64,000 nucleotides of DNA, taken from Hexactinellida sp. DTS-2022. Lineage: Eukaryota; Porifera; Hexactinellida. This document shows positions 36,601 to 51,600 of this stretch, one piece after another; position 1 is the first letter of the stretch, and the number at the start of each line of letters is the position of its first letter. The stretch is taken from contig JAPNXP010000013.1 of assembly GCA_028753945.1 (NCBI GenBank), positions 1,054,001 to 1,118,000 on the forward strand. The letters run 5' to 3'. The translations under genes were made by a program, and so were the position numbers. Under the pieces are notes generated by a model, which was not told the origin of the DNA, made no database searches, and saw only the letters and a program-made list of their open reading frames with translations.

Positions 36601-39600
36601 TACACAGTGTAGGAGGGGACAGTCTCAAAGTTAACACCAGACTGTAACGACACATTCCCTGTTGTTAGGTCGATAGAGAAATGAGAGTTAATCGTAATGA
36701 AGAACTCTATATCTGCGTTCGTATTGATGTCGCTGTCTGTTGCTGAAATAGAGAATAAGTTATAGCCAATAGAAGTATCTTCTGGTATATAATAGCTACA
36801 AGTTGTTTGTTGTATGACCGGTTTGTTATCGTTAACATCTTCAACTCTTATCTCAACGCTAATAGAGCTCTCCCTACGCCCAGATATATATGGATCTGAG
36901 TCTATCGCTCCAATAACTAGCTGATAGGTATCCACGGTCTCTCTGTCCAATTCTCCAACCGAGCTAATCTCTCCATTGTCAGGAGAAACAGCGAATTTCC
37001 CATCATAATTCCCAGACACTATTCTATACGTCACAACACCTTGAAGTCCGAAATCACCATCAGTTGCTACTACACTTAAAATGAGAGTGTCAAGTGTTAT
37101 GTTCTCTTTAACTGAGAGCGTCTGGTTATCAGGCGTACTGAATACGGGAGAGAATTCGTTAACACCAGTTACTACCATTAGGATTGTTGTTGTGGCATAC
37201 AAAGGGTTGTCACTCCTATCAAAAGCGGTTATTGTCAAGTTGAAAGTCTCATTTGTTGGAAGCGTAACCGCGGGAGATTCTAAATTTAGGTCAACAGTCA
37301 ATGAAATGGCACCTGTAAGGCTGTCAATTGAAAATACCCCTGGAAAGTCTTCATGTTTAAGTTCGTATTGCAAATTAGCATTCAGGTTAATATCTCTGTC
37401 AGTAGCGGTTATTTGGTATACATTGCTATTCACTTGAGTTGTCTCCACAAACTCTACTCTATACAGAGACTGTAGGAACACAGGGGGATTGTCATTTTCA
37501 TCCAGAATTATAATTTGTACATTAACCGTTGCAGATCTGTATATGGAGTTACTAGGGGTAGTTTCTACAGCTAGAACCAGTGAATATGAGTCCTTCGATT
37601 CTCTGTCGAATGGAACCGGGGCTGTTACAACTCCTGTAACAGAATCTAGGCTAAATAGAGAAATGTAACCATTTCCCTCTCTCTTCTCGTATAAGAATTC
37701 TCCGCCAAATCCATAGTCCGAATCAGTCGCATTAACGTCGAATATAACCAGTGAAGGAGACTGGTTTTCTAGAATACTAACGGAGATATTTCCGTGTGTG
37801 AACTGAGGTGTGAACTCGTCAACTTGCTCAACAAGGAATGTAACACTGGTGCTGTTAGATAGAGACGGACTGCCTTTATCTGTTGCAGTCACTGTTAACA
37901 CAATATTAGTAACAGGGTACTGAACAAAGTCAAGATCGAGAGAGGAATTCAGTATAATATCACTAGTGTCCGGATCAATTATAAAGTAAGTGATGTTGAT
38001 ATTCGTTGGGAAAGTTTGTTGAATATCAAATAGCAATTCTCCATTTATACCCGAATCTTCATCTGTTGCTTTGACAGTTAAAACAGTTGTGTTAATCTCT
38101 ACATTTTCAAACAGAGTAGCTGAATAGTTGGTTTCAGAGAATTGAGGGAAGTTTTCATTAATGTCTGTTAAGTTTATTAGCAAATGTAGATCAGTAGTTT
38201 TTCTACCCGGGTAGCCATTAGGTGGAGATCCTATGGCATAGTCATAAGCCTGTACCAATAAATCGTAGGATGATGCTACTTCGTAATCGAGTCGTCCTAT
38301 ATAGGAATATAGTAGGTAATATGATAAAATACAGTAGAACCTGTTTGTACGAACATCATGCACCAGGGGACCGTAAAAATCTGTTCGTCTTTCCAGGATT
38401 AAGATTAACCGATATCACTTGTATTGAAAAGATTTTTAAGGGACTGAAATAATATTTGTATACCCGTGTTCACACTAACGAGGTTCTACTGTATGATAAT
38501 TTTGACTTTATTACTGATAATAATTGATTGGATATGCTCAATTATAAGAAAATAATAATACGATTCGTTACATAAGTTACATTTAACTGAGTTAAATCTA
38601 AGTTTAATATAAAATATATTCCTTACCTGTAACTGTGATACTCCCATTCGTCTGTCCAATAGAGAATATATCAGTGTGCTGAGGTAGTGTATAGCCTACA
38701 GTACCCTCATTACCGTAGTCAGCATCAGTAGCTAGCACCTGTGTCACAAAGAGAGTAACATTGTTCTCTTCTGCGAAAATAAAACTGTACTGTGGTAGCG
38801 CTTGGAATACAGGACCGAATTCGTTGACATTGAAAACAGTGATTTTCAAGTTTGCACTAGAATTCCTTGAGGGGTACCCAAGGTCTTCAGCCACTAAAGT
38901 ATAGTTGTATACAGTACCGTTTGGCAGGGAATAGTTATCGAAATCAATCAAATCTTCATTCAGCACATACACCTCTCGAAGGATAGGATTGATACCAAAC
39001 AGCTGATAGTCAATGCCCTCAGCTACCAGGGAGTATCTAATCTCACTGTTGAGTCCATCATCAATATCACTAGCAAACACAGTAAGAAAACTACTTCCAT
39101 TTTTGTAATTCTCAAGGCAACTTGCTACCCATTGTGGGAAGTAGAAGATAGGAGAATTGTCGTTAATATCAAGAACCGTAATTGTGAATGTGAAATCTGC
39201 GAAATTGACTTTTTCGGGATAAGCCAGGTCAGAAGCTCTGATGGTCAATTCAATCTCACTAATCGGACTGTACGGAGATGTCTCCCTATCAATGGGAGCT
39301 ACCAGTGTTAGATTCCCATTCGTTCCATTGATAGCTATAGCCCCACTCACGACTGGGTTCATTGATTGGATTGAATAAGAAACATCGCCTTGTGAGCCTT
39401 GGTCTAAATCAGTGGCATAGAAAGTGGTTAATATAATGTCAGTGATGTTCTCTTCGAATACAGAAACTGAACTCAAGGTGGGGAGATGGAATATCGGGGT
39501 GTGGTCATTCACATAATGAATATCAAATTCCATTGATTGTACTGTGTGTCCATAGTTTGAGTCAAAACTAATTATATAATTATCACCGTATTCTGAGATT

Positions 39601-42600
39601 GAAAAGTTGTCAAAAGTCGCTATGGAATCAACTAAAGCTGTACTATTGTACCCAAGTATGCTACCAACACGTGGGAGTGGGTTAACATAAATAGAAACAG
39701 TTATTTCCCAGCTGTTATTCAAGTAAGGAGCAATCTCACCAGTCCCATAGTCGTATACGCCTACATCAGGAGTCACAGCACACACAACTGATTGATTGCA
39801 GTCAAACGGTATAGCATGGGCCTCCAAGTAGTATACACGTTCTTTTACATCGAATGCATCAGAATTAATCGATAGTCCATTGTAGCTAGATGCGGGATTG
39901 GTAGATATGTTGAATTGAATATAGAAGTTGAATCCTACCCCAAACACAGTTAGATCTTCGAACAGAACTGTCCCAGTCCCATTAATAGCATTCTCTGTAG
40001 TACCGTTAAGCTGGAATTCCTGTTGACTGCTAGTGTAGAGAATGGAATGTAGTTTCCACACTCTATCTCTCCAGCCTATGTTCTGTACTATTTCTCCATT
40101 AGCCTGATCTCTGATGCTAACCTTAGGCTGGTCTCCACATACCACAGTCTCATTACAGTCGTTAGGCTGTCTGTCAATCGTCAGATAAAACTTTCTCTCC
40201 TTAACAATAACAGACTTGTGTGTGACACTGAGAGAATAGTTAGATGCTGGGACAGTATACACGTCATATCGTATAGAGTAGTTACCCAAAGAGCGAATAG
40301 ATATGTCTGAGAACTCTACTAGCCCCAGTGTGAAGTTCCTCACTGTATTCCCAATAAACTCACCATTCCCGCTATAGCTAATTAGAAAAGACTGAATAAC
40401 CCAATCCCAACCCTTCCAATCGTGGTTTGTCACACGCGCTCCATTCCCGATATCAATTAGCTCTATAAGAGGAGCGGGGCTAAACACAACCGTCTCGTTA
40501 GTAGAGACTACGTGCTTAATAATGTGTAGTAATATAATTCGTTCCTTTACGTATAAGAAGTTGGATAAGACGCTGATATTACTGTTCGGGGTTGTTATAT
40601 TAAAGTCTAGCTTGTAAGCGCCAGCATGGGAAATAGCTATATCAGTAAAGTTAGCCCAGCCAGCTACAAACGCCACAGTCGTTGCACCGGATAAAACCGC
40701 GTTCGGGTGTCCATAACCGGTATGGATTGAGACAGTCAGCTTCCAAGATTCGTCTGCCAAGTGTATCAGGGCAGAGACCACTTGGTTATTCTCGTCAGCT
40801 ATAAATAGAAGCGGCTGCTGCCCGAATGGTACAGTTTCGTTTGCATCGAAAGGTGTTTGATAGAAGTTTAGCTTCTCCGGAACTTTGTAAGTGGAATACT
40901 CAATTGAAGATCCATTTTCTGAGAGGAAGAGAGGAAGACCAGCTAACTGCGTGGCATTAAGAGCGCTGTCATTTAGTCCCGTGTAATTAGCTCTCTCTGG
41001 AGCGGGCAGCGGGTTGGTTACAGTTAGTGTATCTATGTTAGCGTCAATCGCAGCTTCTAATTCCCCTGACTGCGTCACTCCTACAACAGTGTTAGAAATA
41101 TTCAACAGCTGTGTGTACCCAAGACTTGTAGCGTTTGTAGCATTAGGTGTAGAAGGTGTTGTTGTTGTTGTGTTACTTGTGTCGGTTTGGTTAGTGGCGG
41201 GTGGCACATATGTGTAGGTGTCGGATGGTGGTACGTTGGTCGTATTCTGAGGAGGGTCACCTATCTCAATTTCTAGAGTCACATTCGTTGCTATTGACTG
41301 GATCTGTCGCCTAGTTATTCTAGGAATGCCAACTATATTCGTGATACGAATATTAGACTCGGGTATGCCGATAAGCAATGCAATATTGCTCACAATATTC
41401 TCTTCAAAGAACGTATCCACTGTTATAGATGCAAGATCAAATCTCAGGTGAATGACCATGGTAGTTTCCAGCTTAATCTTTGCATCACCCTTCACAACAA
41501 AGTACATAGTTAGACTGGATCTGTCATAGAAATTGGCTCCTGGATTGAGACTGACAGTAGGCACATACTGGGCTTTGGTTTCCGGGTCACGTGTGTCTAC
41601 ATACCTAAGGTTCGTACCCAGGATACCGTTAGTTGGCACAATGTAATTTCCTCCGTTGTACACGTCCAGACGCTGAGGGCTGGGGTAGAATAGCCCAACG
41701 ACAATAGCTCGGGAGAGGTCAGGGTTCAACAGGAACACGCGTAGCACCTGTGGATTAGTCCCGGTAAAAGCCAGTGAGTAGTTAAGTCCGTTACGCACAA
41801 TCGTGTAGAAAGTAGATATGCGTTCTTGACATGTGTAGCCAAGGCACCACCCATGGTCCATCGGCCCGTTTATAATATCAATAAAACCGTCAGCAGCTAA
41901 GCCTACAGGCGAGATTCGCCGCGTTTCAGTGTCTGCATCCAAACTCTCTACTATCATCATATCGTGGTTAACATCAGGACACAAATAGGACTGCCATTCA
42001 CTCCTAAATTGGCAGCCCTCATCTCTGTAAATGCCTTTGTTAGGGTATCTCATTGTAATATTAACCCTACTGCCGTCATTATTTGTTTGCATTGAAATAG
42101 GAATTCTATAATCCCCCAATCCTCTACGTCTATCTCCATCCCATTCAAACTCCGACTGAGCTACAATCTCGCTTGCAGACCCAAGGAAAGAAGAGTCCAG
42201 CATTTTTATTAACACCTTCTTTGGGCCATCGCAGTCTAAATCTACACAATCCGATGGATCTACCCAGCTTAGTAACGGTCTGTAGATGAAGAATGTAGAG
42301 TTTTGATCTACATTAGACCGATGACAATCTCGCATCTCAACAGGGTGCATAGCGTCGCCTGATACCCTATGTGACTGGATAGCTTTATCTCCACACCTGT
42401 CCAAATAGTTAGCAAACGTAACTCCATCCAACAGCGTTATTCCGCTTATAGCAGAATAGCTAAGGAGCTTGTCGTATGGCTTATTAGGAGCCGCACCATT
42501 ATTTGACATAAAAGTAGCGAGAGTTAAGCCAACATTTCCTCCTTTGGCAGAATAGGAAGGTCTCCATTTTGAGGTCCGCGACTCGTATTTCGGTCGAGAA

Positions 42601-45600
42601 AACAATTCGCTACAATTAACAACATCCGAATTCCCAACAAACAAGCTGTTCTCAATGCTTATATATTTATCAGATGTGCTATGCTGGAGAGAATGGGGCT
42701 CATATACGATAGCATGTAGCCCAATGCGGTTATTAACAAGGATCAAATCTTGAAACCTCATACGGTGTCTCGTGTACGTGAACACGCCCCAATCCCAATT
42801 CAGATAGGACGTGAAGTTGGATACCTTAGTGCAGTGAGGTATACCGTCATTATACAGCATATGGATACCATGGAGATTGGAATGTGCAATATTTCCCCAC
42901 CATTGTCTGTCCGTATCAATTTCATCACAATGCTCTCCGTTGATATGAAACCCAATATAATCAGATCCAGCAGCTGAATTGTATCGAAGTTTCAGATCGT
43001 TTGCTTTCGTCAAATCAAACGTGGTCACGTGTGGGAGAAGTCCTGATGTTACCGTTGTTAGAAAGTACTTTGGGAATTTAGTTTGTGCGGCTAGATTGTG
43101 AGTGAGGTTGATATGATCTCCTGATATTATTACTGAGTCTCCGATGGTACCGTATATAACATTATCGCTTATCTCAATATTGTGTGAGTTAAACACACCA
43201 AGCGCTGGACTTCTGGAATCATGGAACACACAGGAACGAACAAACGAGGTGTTACGAATCGGCGTTCCCAGGTTGAGGAATGAGAGAGCATACCTGGGAT
43301 CATAAGAGTCTGTGTGTCCGTATTGGCCGCCATGGTAGAACTTAACACCTTCAAGGAAAATCGTTCCAAAGTGCGTTTTGTTGCCAAAATAAATTCGAGA
43401 CGACACAACTCTTGCTCCGAAGTCTCTTTGAGAAATGCTCCCAGCAGGCTCGTCTACACCCTCAATGACAATGTTACGATCCAACAGAGCAACCTCAGGC
43501 CGCAGAATATACTCTATTCCGTTATCAGTGGTGCCTCTAACCACACGATGTGTGTATGTGAGATTACTCTTAACGTAAATGGTCTTACGGTCCACATCGA
43601 TATAAGATATTTCAGCTACTTCGCTCTGGAAATGATCGAATGATGATGACGTAATAAGAATTTCTACGTCAATTCCCCAATCAACTGTCTCAATTAGCAC
43701 AATAGTAGTTGTGTTATGGTTAATCGTAGCGTTTGCAAATGTCCACGCAACATTAGGTACTACACCACGTAACAGCAACAGACCGAAGTTAGCAATTACT
43801 TTAGACCCAATAATAGGCGCTCCTGGGTAAACTAACTCTGGTGTATTGTGATCTCCGAACAGTCTAATATGAATGTTGCGTGTAAAAGATCCATTCAGCC
43901 CTGCTATAAGGCCAGCGCTCTCGCCTAGAATAACTATATACGTTGCGTTCAAAACATAGTCTATATAGTCATCATCGAATTCCAGCACTCCTTGAATGGT
44001 TAGGTTCCTAATAGTAGGCAGTTCTACGTCTATTACCATCCACCATTCAGGCGGGATGAATACGTCATCTCCGTTTGACGGAGGTCCGGTTATACCGTAC
44101 TCTGGGTCTATCCAGGCAGAAGCGTTACTCCAACGCTTGAAGATGTCAGGTCTGCCAGTGGGAGGGGGAGGGGGGACCGGAATAACACACCCCTTAAAGT
44201 AGCACTGGTAAATAGTAAGCTGTGTTTGTAGGGTGCTAGGCTTAACTAGATCGATACCGGATACTATGTAGTAGAGGTCTAGAGAGGAATGGTTAAAGTG
44301 CCAATCTCCGTGTGTTACATTAGGTCGCTGGGGTATGTCTTCATTGTTGGACACTTCTTGGTCCTTAAAGATTTGTAGATAATCTGGTTCCTGTCTAAAG
44401 CTGTGTCGAATCCACAAATCCTCTTCAGGGCCAATCTCAAAGAATCCCGCTTTATAGGTAATGTTCGTGATATGAGTTAGATTCTGAAAAAGTAATGTAT
44501 TGATTGAATTCACTATCAACAACGCCATCCATCCATTGGGGTGAGTTAGCCGCTTAAACTTGAATGGCACCACACTAGTCCCGTGTTCATTCGAGACTAA
44601 TGCATTCACGTAGAGCAGGGACTCTGGTTTAGCTTTGTTCCATGCCATTCTCCTAAATTCTACACCCCAGCAATAGCTACCATTATGAGCACCAATCGAC
44701 TGCTCAACTACATTCAACACACACTTTTGAGTAGGCAGAGTACCCATGCTCGGGACTATGTTATACGACCCATTCTGTCCCACAATAGAACCGTCCATGT
44801 CCGCATGTACAGTCTCGTGTTCCCACAGAAACGCTAGTTTAGAGGGAGACTCCACAAAACTAACTGCGCTCCACCTAACCTCCCACCCCCCCTGTCTCGG
44901 CTTACAATGGGAGCACCCTGCTATAGCACTACAGCTAGCCTTGTCGAAGTACGCGAATGTTATATTGCGAAATGTAGAGCCCAGGCTGTGCCCGGTTTTT
45001 ACCCCAGCTACGCAACAGAAGTTGTCTTCTATCCCTGGTATTCTCGCGGCTACAAAACTGTCATAAACCAGTCCCCCGTTTTCCTCTTCCGTGTGCCAGA
45101 TACTAGGCACTGTAATCTCCATGCCTGCCAACTCATTGCTTATCAGATTGAAATTCCGCCAATGGACAGCCCCCGTCTCTGCTGACTCAGCGCCTCGCAT
45201 ATTGTGCCAAGAAAGGAAGTCTGAGAACAGAGCCACAGCGGGTACAGTTGAGTCACAGGTACCATGGAGCTTTGGTATGTAAGTTGGGAATATCCATAGT
45301 CCATAGCGCCCGTGAGAATGTGCAGTGTTGTTTCTGAACTCACGCACTATAACGTTACGAGGACAGATTGCGGAATTAAAGCTGGGGCCCCCTGGGTGCT
45401 TAGACAAACGGAACCAGAACCCAAATGTCGTCCCGCCCGCAGCCGCATTGTGCGACACGATATTGTCCGGGTTAGTTATCCAGAAGCCGGCAGGAGTAAC
45501 GTCTACATTCAAGAGACTACTGGACGAGCGAACAAATATGGCCAAGTTGTATCTTATAATATTCCCAGTCTCTATGCCATCCTCCAGAAAGTACGCATGT

Positions 45601-48600
45601 CCCTTAACATTATACGCTACGTTATGCTCCACAAGCAGATTATGCACTGCGTGTATCGTAACAGCTCGATTGAATGTATCGTGTATGCCACACCCTCTGA
45701 CGTAGGAATGTGACACGTTACCACTGACATGGTAGTGTATGGGGTAGCGACCGAGTCTGAAGGCCTGCCCGGCATTTCTAACCTCCACATACTCAATGCG
45801 GGCCTCAGCCTGGTGTGTGGGAGAGTGTATCATGATGTGTGCCCCGAACTGGTCGCTCCCTATCTCCTCACCGAACCTACCTTGGAAACAGGACTGAGTG
45901 GCATGTTGGCCATGGTTAAATTCGCGCGGACAAGCTTCTATCAACTCAGTCCATTCATCGTTAACCGAGCCCTCAAACACGACATTTCGCGATAGAAGTC
46001 CAACTTCGGCTTTCAGAGGCAATTCCTGACCTCCGTTTGACATTGTCAAGCTGAGATGTTCATACTGCAAGGGCGGATCGATTCCTAGTGTTGTGGTACC
46101 ATTCGCTACAGTAACGTTTGTAATCTCCACTCTCTCATTGCCAATAGGACCAAACCCAGTTGTCGCTATCACTATCTCATTACCGATCTCCCAATTCACC
46201 TCATGCTCTATTACAATTTCGGTGTCATTGATTTTAGCTGTATGGTTCAGTCTACTCCAAGTCACGGGAATTGGCTTACCGTGCAGTTCTAGAGTACCGT
46301 CCCTCACTGCTAGCACCTTACTACCGTACACAGGGAGTTCTATCTTGCGTGCATGTCCGTGTATTCGGATAACAGCATTGTGCTTAAAGTAATTATCCTC
46401 TGTCCCTACCTGTAACTCACCGCCGTCCGTAATGAGAATATACTCAGAGTTAAGCTCTAGGTCTCTCTCGTCAAATATAAGCTTACCGCGTATAAGGAGA
46501 AATGATAGAACTGGAGTAGAAATATCCAAAACAACTGTTTGATTCTGGCTTATAACGGCGAAATCTCCTTCAACAGGAACTCCCTCGCCTCCCCAGGTAT
46601 ACGTTGAAGACCAAACGTCAATAAACTCAAATGTAACATTAGAACTAGCGTATCCCATGTCCTCTATATGAACTTCTACCTTTACTTTATGAGTCTGACT
46701 ACCGGCAGGGGTAATGCACTGTATTTCTGTATTGGTTACAGAAGTAACTTGACACTGTAGCTGCCCTAATAGTACGATGATGTTAAATTGCTCGTTACCA
46801 AACCCTTCACCGGTTATGTTAAGGGAAAGACCCCCTCCGGTCCCTCCCCTGGCTGGGGTAACAGCTGATACCTGCGATGTTAGCACAGCTGTGTAAAAGA
46901 ACGTATAATCTAGCAACTCTGATTGAGAATCCAGACTAACACTAATGCTGCAAGTTCTGTTGCTGTAGTCGAGCTCGGAATTAGACAGTAGATTCGGTGG
47001 CGCGCGACACATTATCACTTGAGAGCTGGAATTGGAGGTGTCAACCTGACAAGACTTGTTACAGATTAGAATAATTATATTTAGCGGATCGAATCCGTAA
47101 CCAGTTAGCCGGATATTTCTCCCAGCTACACTGCTGTAGAATGTTACGTCATCAACAACGAGTTCGTATTCGTAAGACAGAGATGTCTGAGAGCAGCCAT
47201 AAGCATACCTAGTTACCAGAGGAATGTAGGAGCTGGCGATTAGTGTAGAGGGGAGTTGGCATGTGATGGCTGTGTTTCCTACACTTGAGATGGTACACAA
47301 GTTGGGGCCAAATTGAACAATGATACCCTCTAAATCTGTGCCAAAATTGGTCCCCGTAATCTGGATGCTTTCTCCACTCCCACTCATTGGAGACAATCCA
47401 TTGATAGAGAGAGTACGAGATTCAGAAAAGGTAAAAGTATCACTCGCTGTAACTGTTATCCCATTAACATCTACATACACTAACTTCGTGCCTAAACTAG
47501 ACTTACTAGTAGTGCATTCAATCTCATTGAAAGTAATCCTACTTATCTCACATATATTCGTACCAATAGTAACAGTGGAATCATAAGAGAACCCGTACCC
47601 ATATATGGTAAGGTGAGTACACCCTTCTACACTCCCTGCTACTGGTGAGAAGCTACTAATCTCTCCATCAACAGATATAGTGCTAATGCTGCTGGAAATC
47701 AAAGCACAGCCAAACCCCCGTACCAACACAGACACCAAATAGTCCCCTACTGTCAGATTACTAATGTTACACTCTATCTGGCTACCGGATATGAACTGTG
47801 TTTCCACACAGACGTATTCCCCTATCCCGACAGTGACGTCTGTTGTGTTGGAATAATTCCCTGAAATAGTTACGACAGTTTTCGTTGCACCTTCTGTTAC
47901 TAATATCTGATTGACTTGTGGCGTATTTGTAAAGGAATAGCTGTATTCTTGACTGTATGATACAACCCCTGAACAGGTGTATACGTAAACAGAATAACTA
48001 CCAACACTTGTTTTACTCGTGCCGCATACAATCTGGTTATAAGATTGAGTTAGTATCACGCACTCACTACCGATATTAACCTGTGTGACGTTACTCAGTC
48101 CCTGTCCTGATACAGTCACATTAGTGCAACCTTCAGTGGAGCCAGCCAGTGGATACACGCTAGTAACTGTAGGGTACAAAGTGTAAGTGCTCTTTGCTGA
48201 GAGCAGTGCAAACCCGTGTGTTCCATAGGCGACACTTATTAGTAATGGGACACATACGGGGACTGAATTTTCGCTCAGCAGACATTCAGCTACTGTGTTA
48301 TTCTTCTCAATAACATCACAAGGGTACACACCACCTAGCGTAATCACCAGTTCTGAACCCATAAAGTTAGTCCCAGTAACCTGTATACTCTCTCCCCAGT
48401 AGCCAGCAGCTGGGGAGACAGAGAGCACTGAGCCAGTCAAACAGCTCCAGAATAAGAACTGCAGCTTGTCATTACTAGGCACAGAGGGCAGAGGAGTAGC
48501 ACAGGTACCAACTATCGGGGTGGCGGTTATATTCTGTGGTAGAGAGGGAACTGACGCGGGGGGAAATTCATTCACACTGAATACTATTTCAGAAATATAA

Positions 48601-51600
48601 GATGAAATTTCGGTTACATGAATAACTCCACTCATGGTAGGTTCAGAACTTCTGAAGTAATAAACACCCGGGCTGTAGAACCAATGAGAAAACGCACCAA
48701 TCGAGCTCATCTCACTTATAAAACCACCAACAAAATCGCTACCATTCTCATAAGTCTGAATAACCCTATACTGAATCAACTGAGCCCCATACCATGTCCA
48801 CTTAACAATGTCTCCAGCTACTATTGTAATATTGCTAGGATTCCAACTGTAACCGTAGCCGTATAGATTGCTGTATCCCGTGTTATCCACCGAATGCTCT
48901 CTAGCGGTTGATGCTATCTCACACTCAACATACGTGTTGTTAACGTAGCTTACATAGCACTCGTTATCTGATAGCGTTATGCTTACGTCATCAGCTGATG
49001 AACAGAATCCGTGTCCACTGAAACCAAGAATTGATCCGCCCAATGGAGACCCTATCCAAGGTGTTAAGCTATCAATTGAAAGCTCATAAGTTAAGTTGAA
49101 AGTCCCGCTTCCATTAAGGGAATGTGTGACAGTTAATAGAGCAATGCCTGGGGCAATAGGTGGTGCAGTACACACTATTCGTGTATCACTGTCTAGTGAT
49201 ATACTCAAGCAGTTAGATTCTCCAATTGTTATATCCAACTGAGATAGGTCATTCCCAAAGTTGCTTCCTAATATGGTAATAAGTTCGCCGCAAGCTCCCA
49301 GCGTGCTCGGCTCAACAGCTGATATGTTGGGAGAAGGAATAACTGTGTATGTTGCTTGTAAGCTGCTATCCGATACTCCTCTTATAGCCACTACAATGGA
49401 GTGTGAGCCGATTGGGTTAGGAGGTGACCTGCACTGTAAATGCGTATCATTTATGTGAGTAACCACACAGTCTTTTGAGGATATATTAACCGAAATATCT
49501 GCTATAGAGCTGCCCATGCTATACCCAGTTAAGGTAAGCAGAGTTCCTCCGTTAGTGCTGAGAACTGAAGGCGCAGACCGGATTAACGTCATTCTATACT
49601 CAAACGAGAAACTAGTCGAGAATCCCAAACCAGGGATATTGATCTTGAGAGGGAGAATACCACACGCGTGGAATGGCAGAACACAGCTGATCTCAGTGTC
49701 ACCAATAAGCTCCACCTGATTACAACTAGTCTCTCCAATCAACACGTAAATGCCTGCCAAATTATTCCCAAACCGAGTACCAGTAATACTAACCATGGAC
49801 CCGTTCTTACCCGAACCAGGGATAACATTGTGTATCTCAGGCGTAGCATCAGACGAATACTCATAGTCACAAATCCCGATTGTACAGGAAGCTGGCACGT
49901 CGTTTACGAATACTAATACCTGTGGAGAGGTGTGAGAATTACGTAACATATCTCCCGGGATATAATCCAAGTGGAGACCACCGTTTCTCTTAACAGACAC
50001 CTCAATTGACACGTCACCAAATAACTTCACAAACTCATCATCTATATCCATGGTCTCCTTGTCGCCTCCTGACTGCACCCACTCAACATACCAGGTATAC
50101 CCTCTACAGTCCCCAGACCGAGATACGCTCAGAGCTCCGTCTTGAAATGTTTCTTCTAGAATATTATTTAGCTCGGTAGTGGTGGCTTGTACATCGATAG
50201 GGGGAGTTAGTTTAGAGTTTTGTGACAAAGTGAAGTTGCCCTGTATCGGGGGAGATGCGTGTTGGATTCGAGTTATATTAAACTGTGTTTGAGTGGAATT
50301 GAATTCTTCATAAGCGACAGTAATAAATGGGAAATTATACCCGCATTCAAACGTAGTCAATTTTAGATCGAAAGAGAGCTGTGTGATATTATTGACAGTT
50401 ATATAGTTAAGAATTTCAATCGTAGTCGCGTCTACAAAAATACCATTAGGCCTAGCTGGACGCACTTCAGAACGAATAATATAAACGTTGTTCTTAGCGA
50501 ATATAACCTCATCTACGTACACCTGGTCCTGGCTAGATAGACGTTTAATGCGAATATAGTTAATAGAATAGCCAGACGCACCTGATATACCAGCAAACCC
50601 TTCATGCAAAATCAACTTTTCAAATATATTTTCACAATTATAATACCAATCTGAGTTCACTCCCATGAACATATCCAAACTTATTGAAATGTGACTGAAT
50701 ATAAATTCTAGATCTTCTTTCTGCCACCTCACACCCAAATAGAGATTGATAGAAATGTGTCCCTTAAAAGCCAAACAGAGATACTTGTATACTCTCGCAT
50801 CAAATTCATCCAGCTGTTCCAAGGACCCGCCATTCAAACTAGCATAAGTAGAGTTAGCATAGAATATATAATACGGATTCTTAACAGATCTCTTCCCACA
50901 GTATGGCTCCTGGGTTCCAGTATAACTATCCGACTCAAAGCTCTGCAGGAGATACTCTATGCCGATCGGATACAGGCACTTTCTAATGAATAGATTCTCG
51001 ATAGCCTGCCTAATCTGACCCTCATCAGCTGAGAATGGAATCGGTTCGGTTTTAATATTATCGAAAGTTAGTTTGAATTCTGTGTCAGCATCCAGACCAC
51101 TAGAGATAATATTAACTGGAATATCTGTAACTGAAGATTCGTTACTGCTACAAACGAACTGAGAGATTTCGAGGCTAATTTCATCCCTGGTTCCTATATC
51201 TCTAAAATGCCACATCAGAAATAAATGAGTGTCATTTTGTAGCACGCTTATGTTCACGCCTCCTGCATTCGAAATCGCGAAATTCGCATTATTGAGTGTA
51301 TTTTCAATATATTCCGCAGAACTGTTGATTAGGAAAGTAGAAACATTGCCTTGGAAAATAACATTTATCGCATTAGTATGACATTCAGTGTGATTAACCT
51401 CTGTTGTTACATCCATGGTAGAATTACAATTTGTCATATTAATATAAGTCGTATTACAGCTCACATTAACAGTAGTAGTTATGAGCTGTGAAATTTCGCA
51501 GCAAGTTTCAAATGAGTCTGAAGGTATACTCGTGTTCTGAATAGAAATATTCCCTTTGTTAATATCCAGTACAGTAATACGTTGCAACTCGTCATAAGGG

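Noticed and set aside
29455-37437. Plus-strand ORFs opposite the giant gene
   Set aside because: They are antisense shadows of the long cadherin coding frame, without family motifs or start context.
38297-38363. A separate start for the cadherin part (MHDVRTNRFYC...) making two genes
   Set aside because: This lead is intronic MITE sequence and its first codons use no convincing start. Splicing 38,627 to 38,296 restores the conserved SITVTG-RLDYE cadherin motif in frame.
48985-49015. Second hammerhead-like core (CTGATGA ... GAAA)
   Set aside because: It lies in coding sequence, and neither stem II nor a stem III/cleavage strand can be formed.
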